Notes: generated by a model from the letters alone, not told the origin. DNA of 64,000 bases from Planctomycetota bacterium (GCA_021413735.1 JAIOPV010000196.1:20023-84022), one strand, 5' to 3'; positions 1 through 9,729 are shown, counted from the first letter of the stretch. Made by a program: numbers and translations.

Positions 1-1815
1 CCAGGCTTGTTCTTTTTCGGCCTGATCGGTGTGCTGGGTTCCAGAGTGGACAAGTTCTTCGACGGCCCTCTCGACATCCGGTTCGCATACATGATCGTGT
101 TCTGTGCGAGCTTCGGCGGAATGTGCCTCGAGCTGACCGCTTCGCGTGTACTGGCTCAGTTCCTTGGCGTGTCGCTATTCACCTGGACGGGCATCATTGG
201 CGTCATGCTAGCCGGCACCGCCCTCGGAAACCTGACCGGTGGGATCGTCGCCGACCGCGTGAACCGACCGGGCGAAACAATGTGGAATCCCCGCATCGTG
301 TTGGCGGGCACGCTCGTCAGCGCTGGCGGCGCGGTGATTCTCCAGTTCGTCACGCTCGCGGTCTTCCAACGGTACGGCACCTTCGATAACCTTGGCCCGA
401 TTTCCCAGGTCATGGCGTGGACGTTCAGCCTGTTCTTCCTGCCGATGTTCCTTCTCGGAATGGTTTCGCCGCAGGTCATCCGACTGGCCGTGCCGGACCT
501 CGCACACGTCGGCCGCGTCGCAGGTCGCGTCTATGCCTGGAGCACGACAGGAGCAATCCTCGGCACGTTCGTCGCCGGGTATGTCCTGCTTTCCACAATC
601 GGAATGAACCAGACGCTGCTCACGGTCGGATTGATTCTCACGCTCACGAGTCTTCTCGTCGCTCGCGTCTGGGATCACAACGTGATGCTATATCTCTTCA
701 GCATCGTCCTGGGGGCAGTCACCGGCGGCTTCATTCTCACGTCCCGCAGCGGCAATCGCGACGACGACCTGATCGTGCAACTGGAGACGAACTACTACAC
801 GATCAAAGTGACCCATGAGCGAGTGCCGGAGTACGATCGCAACGGCAAGCAGGTCGTAGATGATAAGGGCCGTGAGCTGTCCATCCGCAGCGGCAAGTTA
901 CGGCTCACGCTCGATCACCTTCTGCATTCCACCGTTGACCCTGAGAACCCCGGTTATCTGCATTACGCTCACGAATATGTGCAGATGGAGTTCCTTCGCG
1001 GTGCTCGTGCGGAGAATCCTCGGCCTCGCGTGCTGGTCATCGGTGGCGGCGGTTACACGTTCCCGCGATACGCGATGGAGATGCTGCCCGAAACCAGTAT
1101 GGACGTTGTCGAGATCGACCCTGGCGTCACGAAAGTGGCCCGCGAACACCTCGGCCTGAAGGTGTACGAAGGGCTCGACATCGTTCACATGGACGGCCGG
1201 CAGTTCATCGCGGAGAAGGTGCAGCCGGGTACCTACGATCTCGTCATTCAGGACGCGGTGAACGATCTGTCCGTGCCGTCACACTTGCTGACAAAGGAGT
1301 ACAACGACGCGGTGAAGAAGGCGATGAAGCCGACCGGCGTGTATCTGCTCACGGTCATCGACGTGATCGAATACGGCCAGATCTGGAAGGCCGCGATGCA
1401 CACGCTGGCCCAGACATACCCGAAGGACAACGTCGGGTTGCTGCTGCCTGGCGAACTCGATCCGAAGGCCATCGGCTCGCGGCAGGTGTACGTGATCTAC
1501 GCTTCCGAGAAGCCGCTCGATCTGGACAAGTTACGGATCGCGAATCGGGAGCAGTTACACACGACCGAAGCGACGTCTGTTTTGGCGATGAAGATCGGAA
1601 TGGCAGTTGCGAATGTGCTGGCTGCCCCGCCGATCAACGAACGAGCGTTGCCGTTCTACACGCATCAGGTTGAGCCTGAAGTTCTGAGGCCCTACCTTGA
1701 GGCGAAGCCCATCATCATCCTGACGGATCAGTTCGCGCCAACCGACAACATGATGGCCGACGTGTTTCGGCGTCGCAACGATAAGACCAGCGAAACCGAA
1801 CGCAAACCGCAATGA
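1..1815 (+). CDS. Spermidine synthase-like fused membrane protein (N-terminal TM helices plus SAM-dependent aminopropyltransferase-like domain); 5' end probably beyond window
   Basis: ORF open to window edge with TTG at 7; multiple TM helices, then VLVIGGGGYTFPRYAMEMLPETSMDVVEIDPGVTKVAREHLGL and DLVIQDAVNDLSVPSHLLTKEY, typical of spermidine synthase-like folds. Confidence 0.8.
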   Translation, partial: PGLFFFGLIGVLGSRVDKFFDGPLDIRFAYMIVFCASFGGMCLELTASRVLAQFLGVSLFTWTGIIGVMLAGTALGNLTGGIVADRVNRPGETMWNPRIVLAGTLVSAGGAVILQFVTLAVFQRYGTFDNLGPISQVMAWTFSLFFLPMFLLGMVSPQVIRLAVPDLAHVGRVAGRVYAWSTTGAILGTFVAGYVLLSTIGMNQTLLTVGLILTLTSLLVARVWDHNVMLYLFSIVLGAVTGGFILTSRSGNRDDDLIVQLETNYYTIKVTHERVPEYDRNGKQVVDDKGRELSIRSGKLRLTLDHLLHSTVDPENPGYLHYAHEYVQMEFLRGARAENPRPRVLVIGGGGYTFPRYAMEMLPETSMDVVEIDPGVTKVAREHLGLKVYEGLDIVHMDGRQFIAEKVQPGTYDLVIQDAVNDLSVPSHLLTKEYNDAVKKAMKPTGVYLLTVIDVIEYGQIWKAAMHTLAQTYPKDNVGLLLPGELDPKAIGSRQVYVIYASEKPLDLDKLRIANREQLHTTEATSVLAMKIGMAVANVLAAPPINERALPFYTHQVEPEVLRPYLEAKPIIILTDQFAPTDNMMADVFRRRNDKTSETERKPQ

Positions 1816-1876
1816 CGGAGAGTTCGCCCTCAGGGTGAGCGTCGTGAGTGTCGGTGGAAGTGTCGAGAGTTTGTGA

Positions 1877-1972
1877 TTGTGGTCCGCTCGCTCCGCGAGC
1901 GGTTTGGGGACCCAATTACCTTTCGATACCTCCAACGCGTGCCGAACCGCTCGCGGAGCGAGCGGACCACAA
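1877..1972. repeat. Composite inverted repeat: two 28-nt perfect inverted copies of TTGTGGTCCGCTCGCTCCGCGAGCGGTT, each itself a hairpin
   Basis: 1877-1904 is the exact reverse complement of 1945-1972; the core also recurs at 11514-11548. Confidence 0.9.
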
Positions 1973-1985
1973 TACCACAATCGTC

Positions 1986-2972
1986 TCACTTCCCGAGGTG
2001 TAGCAGCAGTTCGCGTTGCCGCAGGTGTTGGAGCCTCGGCAACCCACCGCAGTGGTTGAGGTACTCGGAGAAATCCTTCACGCCGAAGATGTGATCGTCG
2101 AGGAACTGCGCGAACGCGGCTGGGTCACGTTCCACTTCGAGCCACAATCGCAAGTGGTCTTCATCCGAGAAATACTCGCCGGGCATGTTGCCGGGGTAAC
2201 TCCCGAACGGCACCTCGCACACCGCATCGACACACAGAAACGGAATCTGCGTGAGGTGTGGATTGCGTCGCATTTCATCGTGTGGCACGAGCCGTTCGCA
2301 GGTGATGATGAGTCGCTTCGCCGCCCGTGAGAGCTCGATATCCGCAACCGATGTGCCCGTGAATCGGCAGTTCCCGTAGCGGTCGGCTTCGTGAACGTGA
2401 ATCGCCGCCACGTCAGGGTAGAGGGCTGGCACCGCTGTCAGTTTCTCGCCCGTGAACGGGCATTCGATCTGCTTCGCGGGGCTGTGTGAAAACGTGTCGG
2501 TGCCGAGCAAGCTGTGAGCGGGAAGGAAAGGCACGCCCATCGCCGCGGCGGTGTAGCGAAGCGCGAGCGTGTAGTTCGACCACTCGACGCACTGCACCGT
2601 GCCCGATTCGATCACACGCCGACAGTGCGGCGACAGCCCGCGAGCTTCGACGCCCACGATGTACGCGACATCAACGCGGTCGATGGTCTGGCCGCGTCCG
2701 GTCTGGTTGCCAGCACACAGAATCTGAAAATCGTGCGTCGTGGTGTGGCCGCTGAAGCCGAGATGCTGTCGGCGTTGACGCAGGATTTCGTGACAAACAG
2801 CCGTCGGAACACGATTGGTGCCGAAGCCCCCGGTCGCGACGTAATCGCCATCGTGGACGAACTGGCGAACCGCTTCGGTCACCGACATGACCTTATCGAC
2901 AAGCCCGCGAGGCTTCTGAGCGAACGCAGCTCTTGCGGGTTCGGAATGCGGACTGGTGAAGAGAGGGGGCAT
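1986..2972 (-). CDS. CoA-transferase family protein (glutaconate/3-oxoacid CoA-transferase subunit-like)
   Basis: ORF contains GDYVATGGFGTNRVPTAVCHEIL and AAIHVHEADRYGNCRFTG; start taken at MPPLFTSPHSEP because upstream codons run through an inverted repeat. Confidence 0.75.
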   Translation of the reverse strand: MPPLFTSPHSEPARAAFAQKPRGLVDKVMSVTEAVRQFVHDGDYVATGGFGTNRVPTAVCHEILRQRRQHLGFSGHTTTHDFQILCAGNQTGRGQTIDRVDVAYIVGVEARGLSPHCRRVIESGTVQCVEWSNYTLALRYTAAAMGVPFLPAHSLLGTDTFSHSPAKQIECPFTGEKLTAVPALYPDVAAIHVHEADRYGNCRFTGTSVADIELSRAAKRLIITCERLVPHDEMRRNPHLTQIPFLCVDAVCEVPFGSYPGNMPGEYFSDEDHLRLWLEVERDPAAFAQFLDDHIFGVKDFSEYLNHCGGLPRLQHLRQRELLLHLGK

Positions 2973-2981
2973 TTGAAAACC

Positions 2982-3055
2982 GGACACGAAGACAAGGGAA
3001 CACGGAGACAAGGAGAGAATACCAAAATCCGTGGCTCCGTGTCCCTTCTCCCCCA
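2982..3055. repeat. Low-complexity-armed inverted repeat (words ACACGAAGACAAGGGA / ACACGGAGACAAGGAG with partial complementary arm)
   Basis: GGGAACACGGAGACAAGG pairs imperfectly with CCGTGGCTCCGTGTCCC downstream. Confidence 0.7.
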
Positions 3056-3062
3056 CTCCGCT

Positions 3063-3506
3063 TTACTGACGCGAGCGGTACTCTCGCACCAACTGGCGGA
3101 AACGCGGGTCTTTGCGGATCGAGTCGAGATCTTGGTCTTCTTCCATGAACCCGAAGTCGCGGTAGCCGAGTTCCACGGCCTTGCGAAGCGAACCCAACGC
3201 CTGATCGGGTTGCTTCAACAGGGCGTACCGGCAAGCGAGATTGTAATGTGCGGTGGGGTCGGACGGTCGCGTGGCGACGAGTTGCCGGTCGATGGCGAGA
3301 CCATCGGCGACTCGTCCCTTGATGGTGAGATTACTCGCCTGAACTCGCAAGACTTCGGTGAACGCCGGAACTGCGGCGATCAGCTTGCCGAAGAACTCGA
3401 GTTCAAAGTCAAGCTGGCTGCGTTCGGCGAGGAAGCCGATGACAGAGCCAGGTGGGAAGGCGTTTTCCGAGGCCGGTGGCGTCGGTCGCTTGCCGGAGTG
3501 GGGCAT
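3063..3506 (-). CDS. TPR-like repeat protein
   Basis: ATRPSDPTAHYNLACRYALLKQPDQALGSLRKAVELGYRDFGFMEEDQDLDSIRKDPRFRQL is TPR-like. Confidence 0.7.
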   Translation of the reverse strand: MPHSGKRPTPPASENAFPPGSVIGFLAERSQLDFELEFFGKLIAAVPAFTEVLRVQASNLTIKGRVADGLAIDRQLVATRPSDPTAHYNLACRYALLKQPDQALGSLRKAVELGYRDFGFMEEDQDLDSIRKDPRFRQLVREYRSRQ

Positions 3507-3659
3507 GTGGCGATTCCCCCGATGCGGTGGCCGGTGAGAGGTGGCCCGGTCCAGCCATTCTGATTATACTCTCCCGCCCAGAGTGGTCAAACGTTCCACT
3601 GCCAGAGTGTGGCAGGTTGGGTTCCGATTGTAGCGGTTGGGGAAGCCCCTGAAAATCAA

Positions 3660-3686
3660 GAACCCAGGCCGTTGGCCTGGGTTCTG
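3660..3686. terminator. Hairpin GAACCCAGGCCGTTGGCCTGGGTTC, possible terminator/REP-like element downstream of the PVC-type gene
   Basis: Near-perfect palindrome; AGGCCAACGGCCTG core recurs at about 45010 and 45100. Confidence 0.6.
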
Positions 3687-3722
3687 AATGACACCAACGC
3701 CTCGGTTGTTGGAGTCAGACCA

Positions 3723-6700
3723 TTACTTCTTCACGATGGGCTTCACTTCTTCAGCACTTGTGAGGCTGAAGTAGAAGCCATGAGGATTGTTGCCGTTGGC
3801 TACCTTCAGCAAGATCGTGTTCTTGCCCTTCACGAGCTTCACCGGAACCTTGTGCGTCTCCGGTGCGGCGGCTTTCGTCTCCCGCGTCGTGTACACTTCC
3901 TTGCCGTTGATCCACAGCTTCGCGCCGTCGTCTGGCCCGAGCAGCACTTCCCCGGCCTGATCGGCTGGCGAATCTACCTCCGTATACATATACGACGCCG
4001 AATTGTTCCCCTTATCGCCGTGGTAAGCCGCGAGGTCGAAGTAACCCTTGCCATCCGGGCGAACCGTCTTCCAGCCGACGCTCGTGACGCCCTTCCAGGT
4101 GTAGACTGCGTTCGGGTTGAACTCGCCCTTCTCGGGTCCGTGTTCCATGTCGAGAGCGGCCTCCATGTTCTCGCCTGGGAACGGCCCGATGATCGCGAAC
4201 GTATCTGGCGTGTAGGCGGCCGTCTTCAGCGTTTCGAGGTACGCCACGAGGTCGATCAGCTCGTCCTCGTTCAGCGACGCGACAATGTCTTCGGGCATGA
4301 TCGACACCTTCAACTTGCGGACCGGTCCTTCGATGTCCTTCTTGTTGACGGTGGTGTCCTTGCCGTTGGCGTCGCGGAGCGTGATGCTGGTTGGCGTTTC
4401 GCTGATGAGCAAACCGCTGATGGTGACTTCGGCGTTCGTTGTCACCGAACTCTGGAGGTACTGGTCGGCGATGGCCTTCGACGGCAGCAGAATCGACTCG
4501 AACAGATTCTCGCGGCTGCCCTTCTTGCCGATCATGCTGAGATCGGGGCCAACCTGCCCGCCGATGCCGCGAACCATGTGGCACTTCGCACACTGTGCCG
4601 CTCCCGCGAGGCTCGCGTTCCACACGGCTTTGCCGCGAGCCACGTCACCGGCTCGCTTGGCGAGTTCCGCAATCGCAGGCAGGTTCTTGGGGTTCAGCTT
4701 GCCCGCAGCCGGGAACGCCAGCAGTGCTTGATTCCGCAACCCCTGGAACGGCGAGTTGCGAAGCAACCGGCCCGTTTCCGCGACGAGATCCTTTGGCAGT
4801 TCGCCCTTCTTGTGTGCGTCGAGCAGCCACTGCGAACCAGCCTGATTGCCAGCGAATGCCGAGAGGCACGCCGACTTCAGTTCCGCAGTCGCCTTCTCTG
4901 CGAGCACGCCCTTCGCGATTGCGTTGAGCGCTGTTGTGGAATACGCGGGTGGCTTCTGGCCTTTCGGCAGCAGTTCGCCGAGCGACTTCACGCATTCGAT
5001 CGACAGCGGCCCTTCCGGCGTGCCCACCTTGATGAGCGCCGCGACCGATTCCGCTGCCGGAATCTTGCCGAGAGTGCGAACGGCTTCTTTGCGAATGTCG
5101 AGCGAGGCCTTGTCGTCGGTTGCGAGAGTGGCGACAACTCCGACGCGATCCGCCGAACCGATAGCCGCGATCAGTTGCAGCCCGGTGGCCTGCGACTTCG
5201 CATCCTTGAGCAGTTGGTCGATGACGCCGCCGAGTTCCTTGCCGCCCTGGAGTGCTTTCCACTTCGTCGGCAGGTACAGCTTCAGGCTGTCGATTGCACG
5301 GGCTTTCACTTCGGGGGCGGCGTCCGACTTCAGCACTTCGAGCATCGACTGCCCGGCGGTGGGGTCGTCGTTCGATGCGATGATGTCGATGATGCGAGCC
5401 TTCTGCATCGCGGTGAGCTTGGCGTCGGCGAGGAGTTTGCCGAGTCGTGGCAGCACCGACTTCGGCCGCAGTTCCCACACGAGGTCGGCAACCTTGTCGT
5501 CCCATTCGGGGAAGTGCTTGTCGAAGTCCGCGAGGATGGCGTCGCGGCGTGTCGGATCGGTGCCGCACGCGATGTTGAGGGCGGCGCGATAGAAAATGTC
5601 CTGCCCGTCGTACCGCTTTGCGAGGGCGTAGAACGAACGCTGCACGAATTCGACTGGCTCCATCCTCGCTGCCAACAACATCTCCCGACACGCCGCGATC
5701 GAATGCCGTTTGAGGTTCCGTTCAACCTTCTCGGGGCTTTCCGGTGGACCGAGCTTTGGCCGAGGCGTCGAACTGTGTGCGAAAATGGCCTCATTGATTC
5801 GGATAACGTGCGGATCAAGTTCCGGTATCTCACTCGCTGCAAGCATGAACCGAAGCCAGCCGATCATTGCTTCCTGGGGACGCTTCTCGACAGGAATGCG
5901 ATCACCGATCAGACCGACATGCCAGTAACAAAGGACGGCGACTCTCGGATCGACGGAGTCCATCATGCCGCCCGCGAGCCAAGTTAAGGCTTGCTGGGCA
6001 TCCAACGAGTACAGTTTGCTGATCGCGAGTGCCCGCGTTGCTTGATTGGGGGAACCCAGCGCGGCGAGCACGTTTTCCTTCGTGTCCAGCTTCACTTCCG
6101 GGATCGTGTAGCCCTTGTGGCCCTTCGGAGTGATGCGGTAGATGCGGCCGTCGGTCGGGTCGCCCATGCCGTGACCGCCGACGCCACGGTCGTACCAGTC
6201 GGCCACGAAGATGCTGCCGTCCGGAGCGACGCACACATCCGACGGGCGGAACCAGTTGTCGCTGCTCGTCAGCAGCAGTTCCTTCTCCAGCTCGTAGCCG
6301 GCACCCTTCGGCTTGCGATGGAACCAACGCACTTCACGCGGGCCAGCATCGCAGTGCAGCAGCGAGCCGCGATACTTCTTGTCGAACATCGAGCCTTCGT
6401 AGAACGTGATGCCAGTCGGGCTGCCGAACCCCGTGCGCAGCGTCTTGTGGACGATGCCGGGTTGTTCTTCGTGCCAGTGCGTTTGACCCGCACCACGCGG
6501 GCCGTAGCCGTAGTTGCCGCCGGGCATCACGAAGCAGATGCGAGTTTGCTGATTGCCGTCGTCGTCGTTGTCCGAGAGCCACACTTCGCCGAAGCTATCG
6601 ACGCACGCCTCGTAGTTGTTGCGGAAGTTGTGGGCGATTAGTTCGAGGTTCGTGCCGTCCATGTCGCAACGCCACACCGTGCCCTTCTGGCAATCAGTGG

Positions 6701-7343
6701 TGTTCTGCTTCCAGATCGGCCCCTTCTTGTCACTGCTCTGGAGACCGTTCGGGCCGCTGTCGCCGATGGTGAAATACAGCTTGCCGTCTGGCCCGATGTT
6801 GATGCCGTGGACGCCGTGGTCGTGGTCGAAACCGCCGAACCCCGTGAGGAACTTCTTCGGCGGGCCGTCCGCTTTCAGGTCGCCGTCCTTGTCCTCGAAC
6901 ACGAGGATGTCGGGCGACTGACACACGAACACCTTCTGCCCCTTGCCGTCCGGGTACGGTGCGACGCAGACGCCGAGCGGCCCGTAGAGGTCTTCGCCCT
7001 GGTAGAACGTGACCGCCTTCGACGCCTTGCCCTCGCCCTTCTCGTCGATCAGCACCTGAATGCGGTCGCCTTCCTTGCGGATGATCGGCCGACCGAATCC
7101 CTTGCGGCGGTAGTTCACGGCTTCCGCGACCCACACGCGACCCTTGTGGTCGACGTCGATGCTGGTGGGGTTGATGAGCATCGGCTCGGCGGCGAACAGC
7201 TCGACCTGGAAGCCGTCTGCGACCTTGAGCGCCTTCAGTGCGTCTTCAGGCGAAAGCGGCCCGCCCTTGGGCTGGGCGTTGGCCAGCGTCGTGGACGCAA
7301 GAAGCAGGACGAGGGGCGTTAGCCCCCGGAACAACGACCGCAT
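3723..7343 (-). CDS. PVC-type haem-binding protein: membrane-bound dehydrogenase/sorbosone dehydrogenase-like propeller, HEAT-like region, c-type cytochrome (CAKCH)
   Basis: Signal peptide MRSLFRGLTPLVLLLASTTLANAQ; FQVELFAAEPMLINPTSIDVDHKGRVWVAEAVNYR; AAQCAKCHMVRGIGGQVGPDLSMIGKKGSRENLFESILLPSKAI. Confidence 0.9.
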   Translation of the reverse strand: MRSLFRGLTPLVLLLASTTLANAQPKGGPLSPEDALKALKVADGFQVELFAAEPMLINPTSIDVDHKGRVWVAEAVNYRRKGFGRPIIRKEGDRIQVLIDEKGEGKASKAVTFYQGEDLYGPLGVCVAPYPDGKGQKVFVCQSPDILVFEDKDGDLKADGPPKKFLTGFGGFDHDHGVHGINIGPDGKLYFTIGDSGPNGLQSSDKKGPIWKQNTTDCQKGTVWRCDMDGTNLELIAHNFRNNYEACVDSFGEVWLSDNDDDGNQQTRICFVMPGGNYGYGPRGAGQTHWHEEQPGIVHKTLRTGFGSPTGITFYEGSMFDKKYRGSLLHCDAGPREVRWFHRKPKGAGYELEKELLLTSSDNWFRPSDVCVAPDGSIFVADWYDRGVGGHGMGDPTDGRIYRITPKGHKGYTIPEVKLDTKENVLAALGSPNQATRALAISKLYSLDAQQALTWLAGGMMDSVDPRVAVLCYWHVGLIGDRIPVEKRPQEAMIGWLRFMLAASEIPELDPHVIRINEAIFAHSSTPRPKLGPPESPEKVERNLKRHSIAACREMLLAARMEPVEFVQRSFYALAKRYDGQDIFYRAALNIACGTDPTRRDAILADFDKHFPEWDDKVADLVWELRPKSVLPRLGKLLADAKLTAMQKARIIDIIASNDDPTAGQSMLEVLKSDAAPEVKARAIDSLKLYLPTKWKALQGGKELGGVIDQLLKDAKSQATGLQLIAAIGSADRVGVVATLATDDKASLDIRKEAVRTLGKIPAAESVAALIKVGTPEGPLSIECVKSLGELLPKGQKPPAYSTTALNAIAKGVLAEKATAELKSACLSAFAGNQAGSQWLLDAHKKGELPKDLVAETGRLLRNSPFQGLRNQALLAFPAAGKLNPKNLPAIAELAKRAGDVARGKAVWNASLAGAAQCAKCHMVRGIGGQVGPDLSMIGKKGSRENLFESILLPSKAIADQYLQSSVTTNAEVTISGLLISETPTSITLRDANGKDTTVNKKDIEGPVRKLKVSIMPEDIVASLNEDELIDLVAYLETLKTAAYTPDTFAIIGPFPGENMEAALDMEHGPEKGEFNPNAVYTWKGVTSVGWKTVRPDGKGYFDLAAYHGDKGNNSASYMYTEVDSPADQAGEVLLGPDDGAKLWINGKEVYTTRETKAAAPETHKVPVKLVKGKNTILLKVANGNNPHGFYFSLTSAEEVKPIVKK

Positions 7344-7420
7344 AGGTAAGGCTCCGAGCGGAGAGACGAGGAACAGGCAGGTTTGAACAGTGTACCGCGA
7401 GAACATGCGGATGTGTAGCG

Positions 7421-7479
7421 GTGGTCCCAACGGGACCACGATATCGCAATGCCAGCCCCGGTGGGGCTGGTGCTAAACG
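7421..7479. repeat. Two adjacent hairpins (GTGGTCCCAACGGGACCAC; CCAGCCCCGGTGGGGCTGG) followed by a GCTAAAC REP-like tail
   Basis: Direct palindrome reading; tail GCTAAAC shared with 9730-9755 and 12771-12800. Confidence 0.7.
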
Positions 7480-9719
7480 GATTGCAAACGCCACTTCAGC
7501 AGCGAATAACGTTGCTTCGTCTCGGCGCTGTTGACGGCCTTCCACAGCGCCTTGCGACTACCTACAAGCGCGACGAGCTTTCGACCGCGTGTGATGCCGG
7601 TGTAGATCAGGTTTCGCTGCAACATCGTGAAGTGCTGGTAATGCACCGGGATTATCACGGCCGGATATTCGCTACCCTGCGACTTGTGGATTGAGCAGGC
7701 ATACGCCAGTTGCAGTTCGTCGAGATCGTTGAAGTCGTACTCCACGGGGCGGCCATCGAACTCGACCACGAGCATCTGATCGTCCGCATCGACACCCACC
7801 ACGCGGCCGATGTCGCCGTTGAAGACCTCGCGGTCGTAGTTGTTCTTCATCTGCATCACCTTGTCGCCCGTGCGGAAGGTGTTGTCGAATCGCTTCACTT
7901 CGTCGATGCCGTGCCGCGGCGGGTTCAACGCCGCCTGCAACTCGCGGTTCAGATTCGCGACGCCGAGCGTGGTCTTCACCTGCGGGCTGAGCACCTGCAC
8001 ATCGCGGAACGCATCGAGGCCGAACTTCTTGGGGATGCGTTCCGTCACCATCTGGCGAATGATGCCGATGACTTGGTCGGGTTCGTTCGCTTCGATGAAG
8101 TAGAAATCGCCGCTGCCACCGGGCGGAGCAGATTCGGGCACTTCGCCCCGGTTGACCGAGTGAGCCGCCCGCACGATCCAACTGCTGCCAGCCTGCCGGT
8201 GAACTTCTGTGAGCCTCGCGACGGGCACCGTTTTCGATTCGATGAGATCGGTCAGCACCGAACCAGCGCCGACAGACGGAAGTTGATCGACGTCGCCGAC
8301 GAACACGACGCACGCCCACGGCGGCACCGCCTGCAACAAGCGATTCATCAGTACGACATCGACCATCGACGTTTCATCGACGACGAGCAAATCGGCATCG
8401 AGCGGGTTCTCGCGGCCACGCTTGAAGCCGCCGACTCCCGGATCGAATTCGAGCAGTCGGTGAATGGTCTTCGCTTCGCGGCCGGTGGATTCCGTGAGGC
8501 GTTTCGCGGCTCGGCCAGTGGGAGCGCAGAGCAGCACTCGCAGCGACTTCGCCAGGAAAATCTCGATGATGGCGCGAACGATGGTGGTCTTGCCGGTGCC
8601 GGGACCGCCGGTCACGACGACCATTTTGTTCGCGACCGCTTCCTGAATCGCGACTCGCTGACTGCCCGCGAGTTGGATTCCCATTTTCTTCTCGACCCAC
8701 GCAATCGCCGGACTCATGTCCACCGCCGGCAGCGGGTGCGGTCCTTTGGCGAGAGCCTTGATTGCACGAGCTGTGCCGAGTTCCGCGAGGAACAGCGACT
8801 TGAGGAAGATCAGGCTTTCGGAAGGCGGAGGGCGGAGGGCGGAAGGCGGAGCAGCTTGGTTTTCCTCCCCCTTCTGCTCTCCGCCTTCCGCCTTCCCAGC
8901 AGAGTCTCGCACCACTTCGTCCACGATCCGCAATTGCTCAATCGCGTCCGCGATGCCTTTCTCGGGGATCTCCGTCATCTCGACGGCACGCGCACAAAGT
9001 AGCTCCTCGGGGTAGCCGACGTGTCCGTCACCGCTCGCTTCCGAGAGAACGTGACGCACCGCAGCCTGTGCGCGAAACGGCGAATCGGGCGGTATGCCGA
9101 GCTTCTTCGCGAGTTCATCCGCGGTTGCGAAGCCGACGCCCCAGATGTCGGCACTGAGTCGATACGGGTTCGCCTTGATGAGTTCGATCGCCTGATCGCC
9201 GTAGGTCTTGTAGATGCGAACGGCACGAGCCGTCCCGATGCCGTGCGACTGCAAGAACACCATGATCTTTCGCGATTCGCGTTGTTCCTCCCAGCTCTTG
9301 CGAATCTTCTCGATCATCTTCGCGCCGATGCCCTTCACCTGCGTCAAAAACGTCGGCGACTTCTCCAGCACCTCCAGCGTGCTCTCTTTGAACACGTCCA
9401 CGATCCGCTGTGCGAACTTCGGACCGATGCCCTTGATGAGCCCGCTGCCGAGATACTTTGCGATCCCCTCGGCGGTGTGCGGCGGGTTCGTCTTGATCTC
9501 GCTGGCCTTGAACTGCTGGCCATGCGTGCGGTCGGTGGTCCACTCCCCGGAAGCGGAGACGTATTCCCCCGCGACGACCTGCTGCGTGTGCCCGACAACG
9601 GTGACGAGATCGCGGTGGCCGGGAGCCAGTACCCGCAGCACGCAGTATCCGTTATCCAGATTGTGAAACGTGATCCGCTCGACCACGCCCGTCACTTGTT
9701 CGGCCACATGAAACCTCAT
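7473..9719 (-). CDS. recD2: ATP-dependent RecD2-like DNA helicase
   Basis: HhH region YLGSGLIKGIGPKFAQRIVDVF; Walker A VVTGGPGTGKTTIVRAI; DLLVVDETSMVDVVLMNRLL; C-terminal AYACSIHKSQGSEYPAVIIPV. Confidence 0.93.
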   Translation of the reverse strand: MRFHVAEQVTGVVERITFHNLDNGYCVLRVLAPGHRDLVTVVGHTQQVVAGEYVSASGEWTTDRTHGQQFKASEIKTNPPHTAEGIAKYLGSGLIKGIGPKFAQRIVDVFKESTLEVLEKSPTFLTQVKGIGAKMIEKIRKSWEEQRESRKIMVFLQSHGIGTARAVRIYKTYGDQAIELIKANPYRLSADIWGVGFATADELAKKLGIPPDSPFRAQAAVRHVLSEASGDGHVGYPEELLCARAVEMTEIPEKGIADAIEQLRIVDEVVRDSAGKAEGGEQKGEENQAAPPSALRPPPSESLIFLKSLFLAELGTARAIKALAKGPHPLPAVDMSPAIAWVEKKMGIQLAGSQRVAIQEAVANKMVVVTGGPGTGKTTIVRAIIEIFLAKSLRVLLCAPTGRAAKRLTESTGREAKTIHRLLEFDPGVGGFKRGRENPLDADLLVVDETSMVDVVLMNRLLQAVPPWACVVFVGDVDQLPSVGAGSVLTDLIESKTVPVARLTEVHRQAGSSWIVRAAHSVNRGEVPESAPPGGSGDFYFIEANEPDQVIGIIRQMVTERIPKKFGLDAFRDVQVLSPQVKTTLGVANLNRELQAALNPPRHGIDEVKRFDNTFRTGDKVMQMKNNYDREVFNGDIGRVVGVDADDQMLVVEFDGRPVEYDFNDLDELQLAYACSIHKSQGSEYPAVIIPVHYQHFTMLQRNLIYTGITRGRKLVALVGSRKALWKAVNSAETKQRYSLLKWRLQSV
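8820..8896. repeat. Low-complexity-armed inverted repeat inside recD2 (GGAAGGCGGAGGGCGGAGGGCGGAAGGCGGAGCAG ... CTGCTCTCCGCCTTCCGCCTTCC)
   Basis: Arms complementary by eye; in frame, encodes KAEGGEQKGEENQAAPPSALRPPP. Confidence 0.8.
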
Positions 9720-9729
9720 CTGCTCAGAC

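Noticed and set aside
3609-5987. 792-aa + strand ORF opposite the PVC-type gene
   Set aside because: Antisense to a clearly supported secreted cytochrome/dehydrogenase protein; composition (R/V/L/E-rich, no domain) fits a GC-codon-bias shadow ORF.
7710-9002. 430-aa + strand ORF opposite recD2
   Set aside because: Shadow ORF of a conserved helicase; His/Arg/Asp-rich with no recognisable motif.
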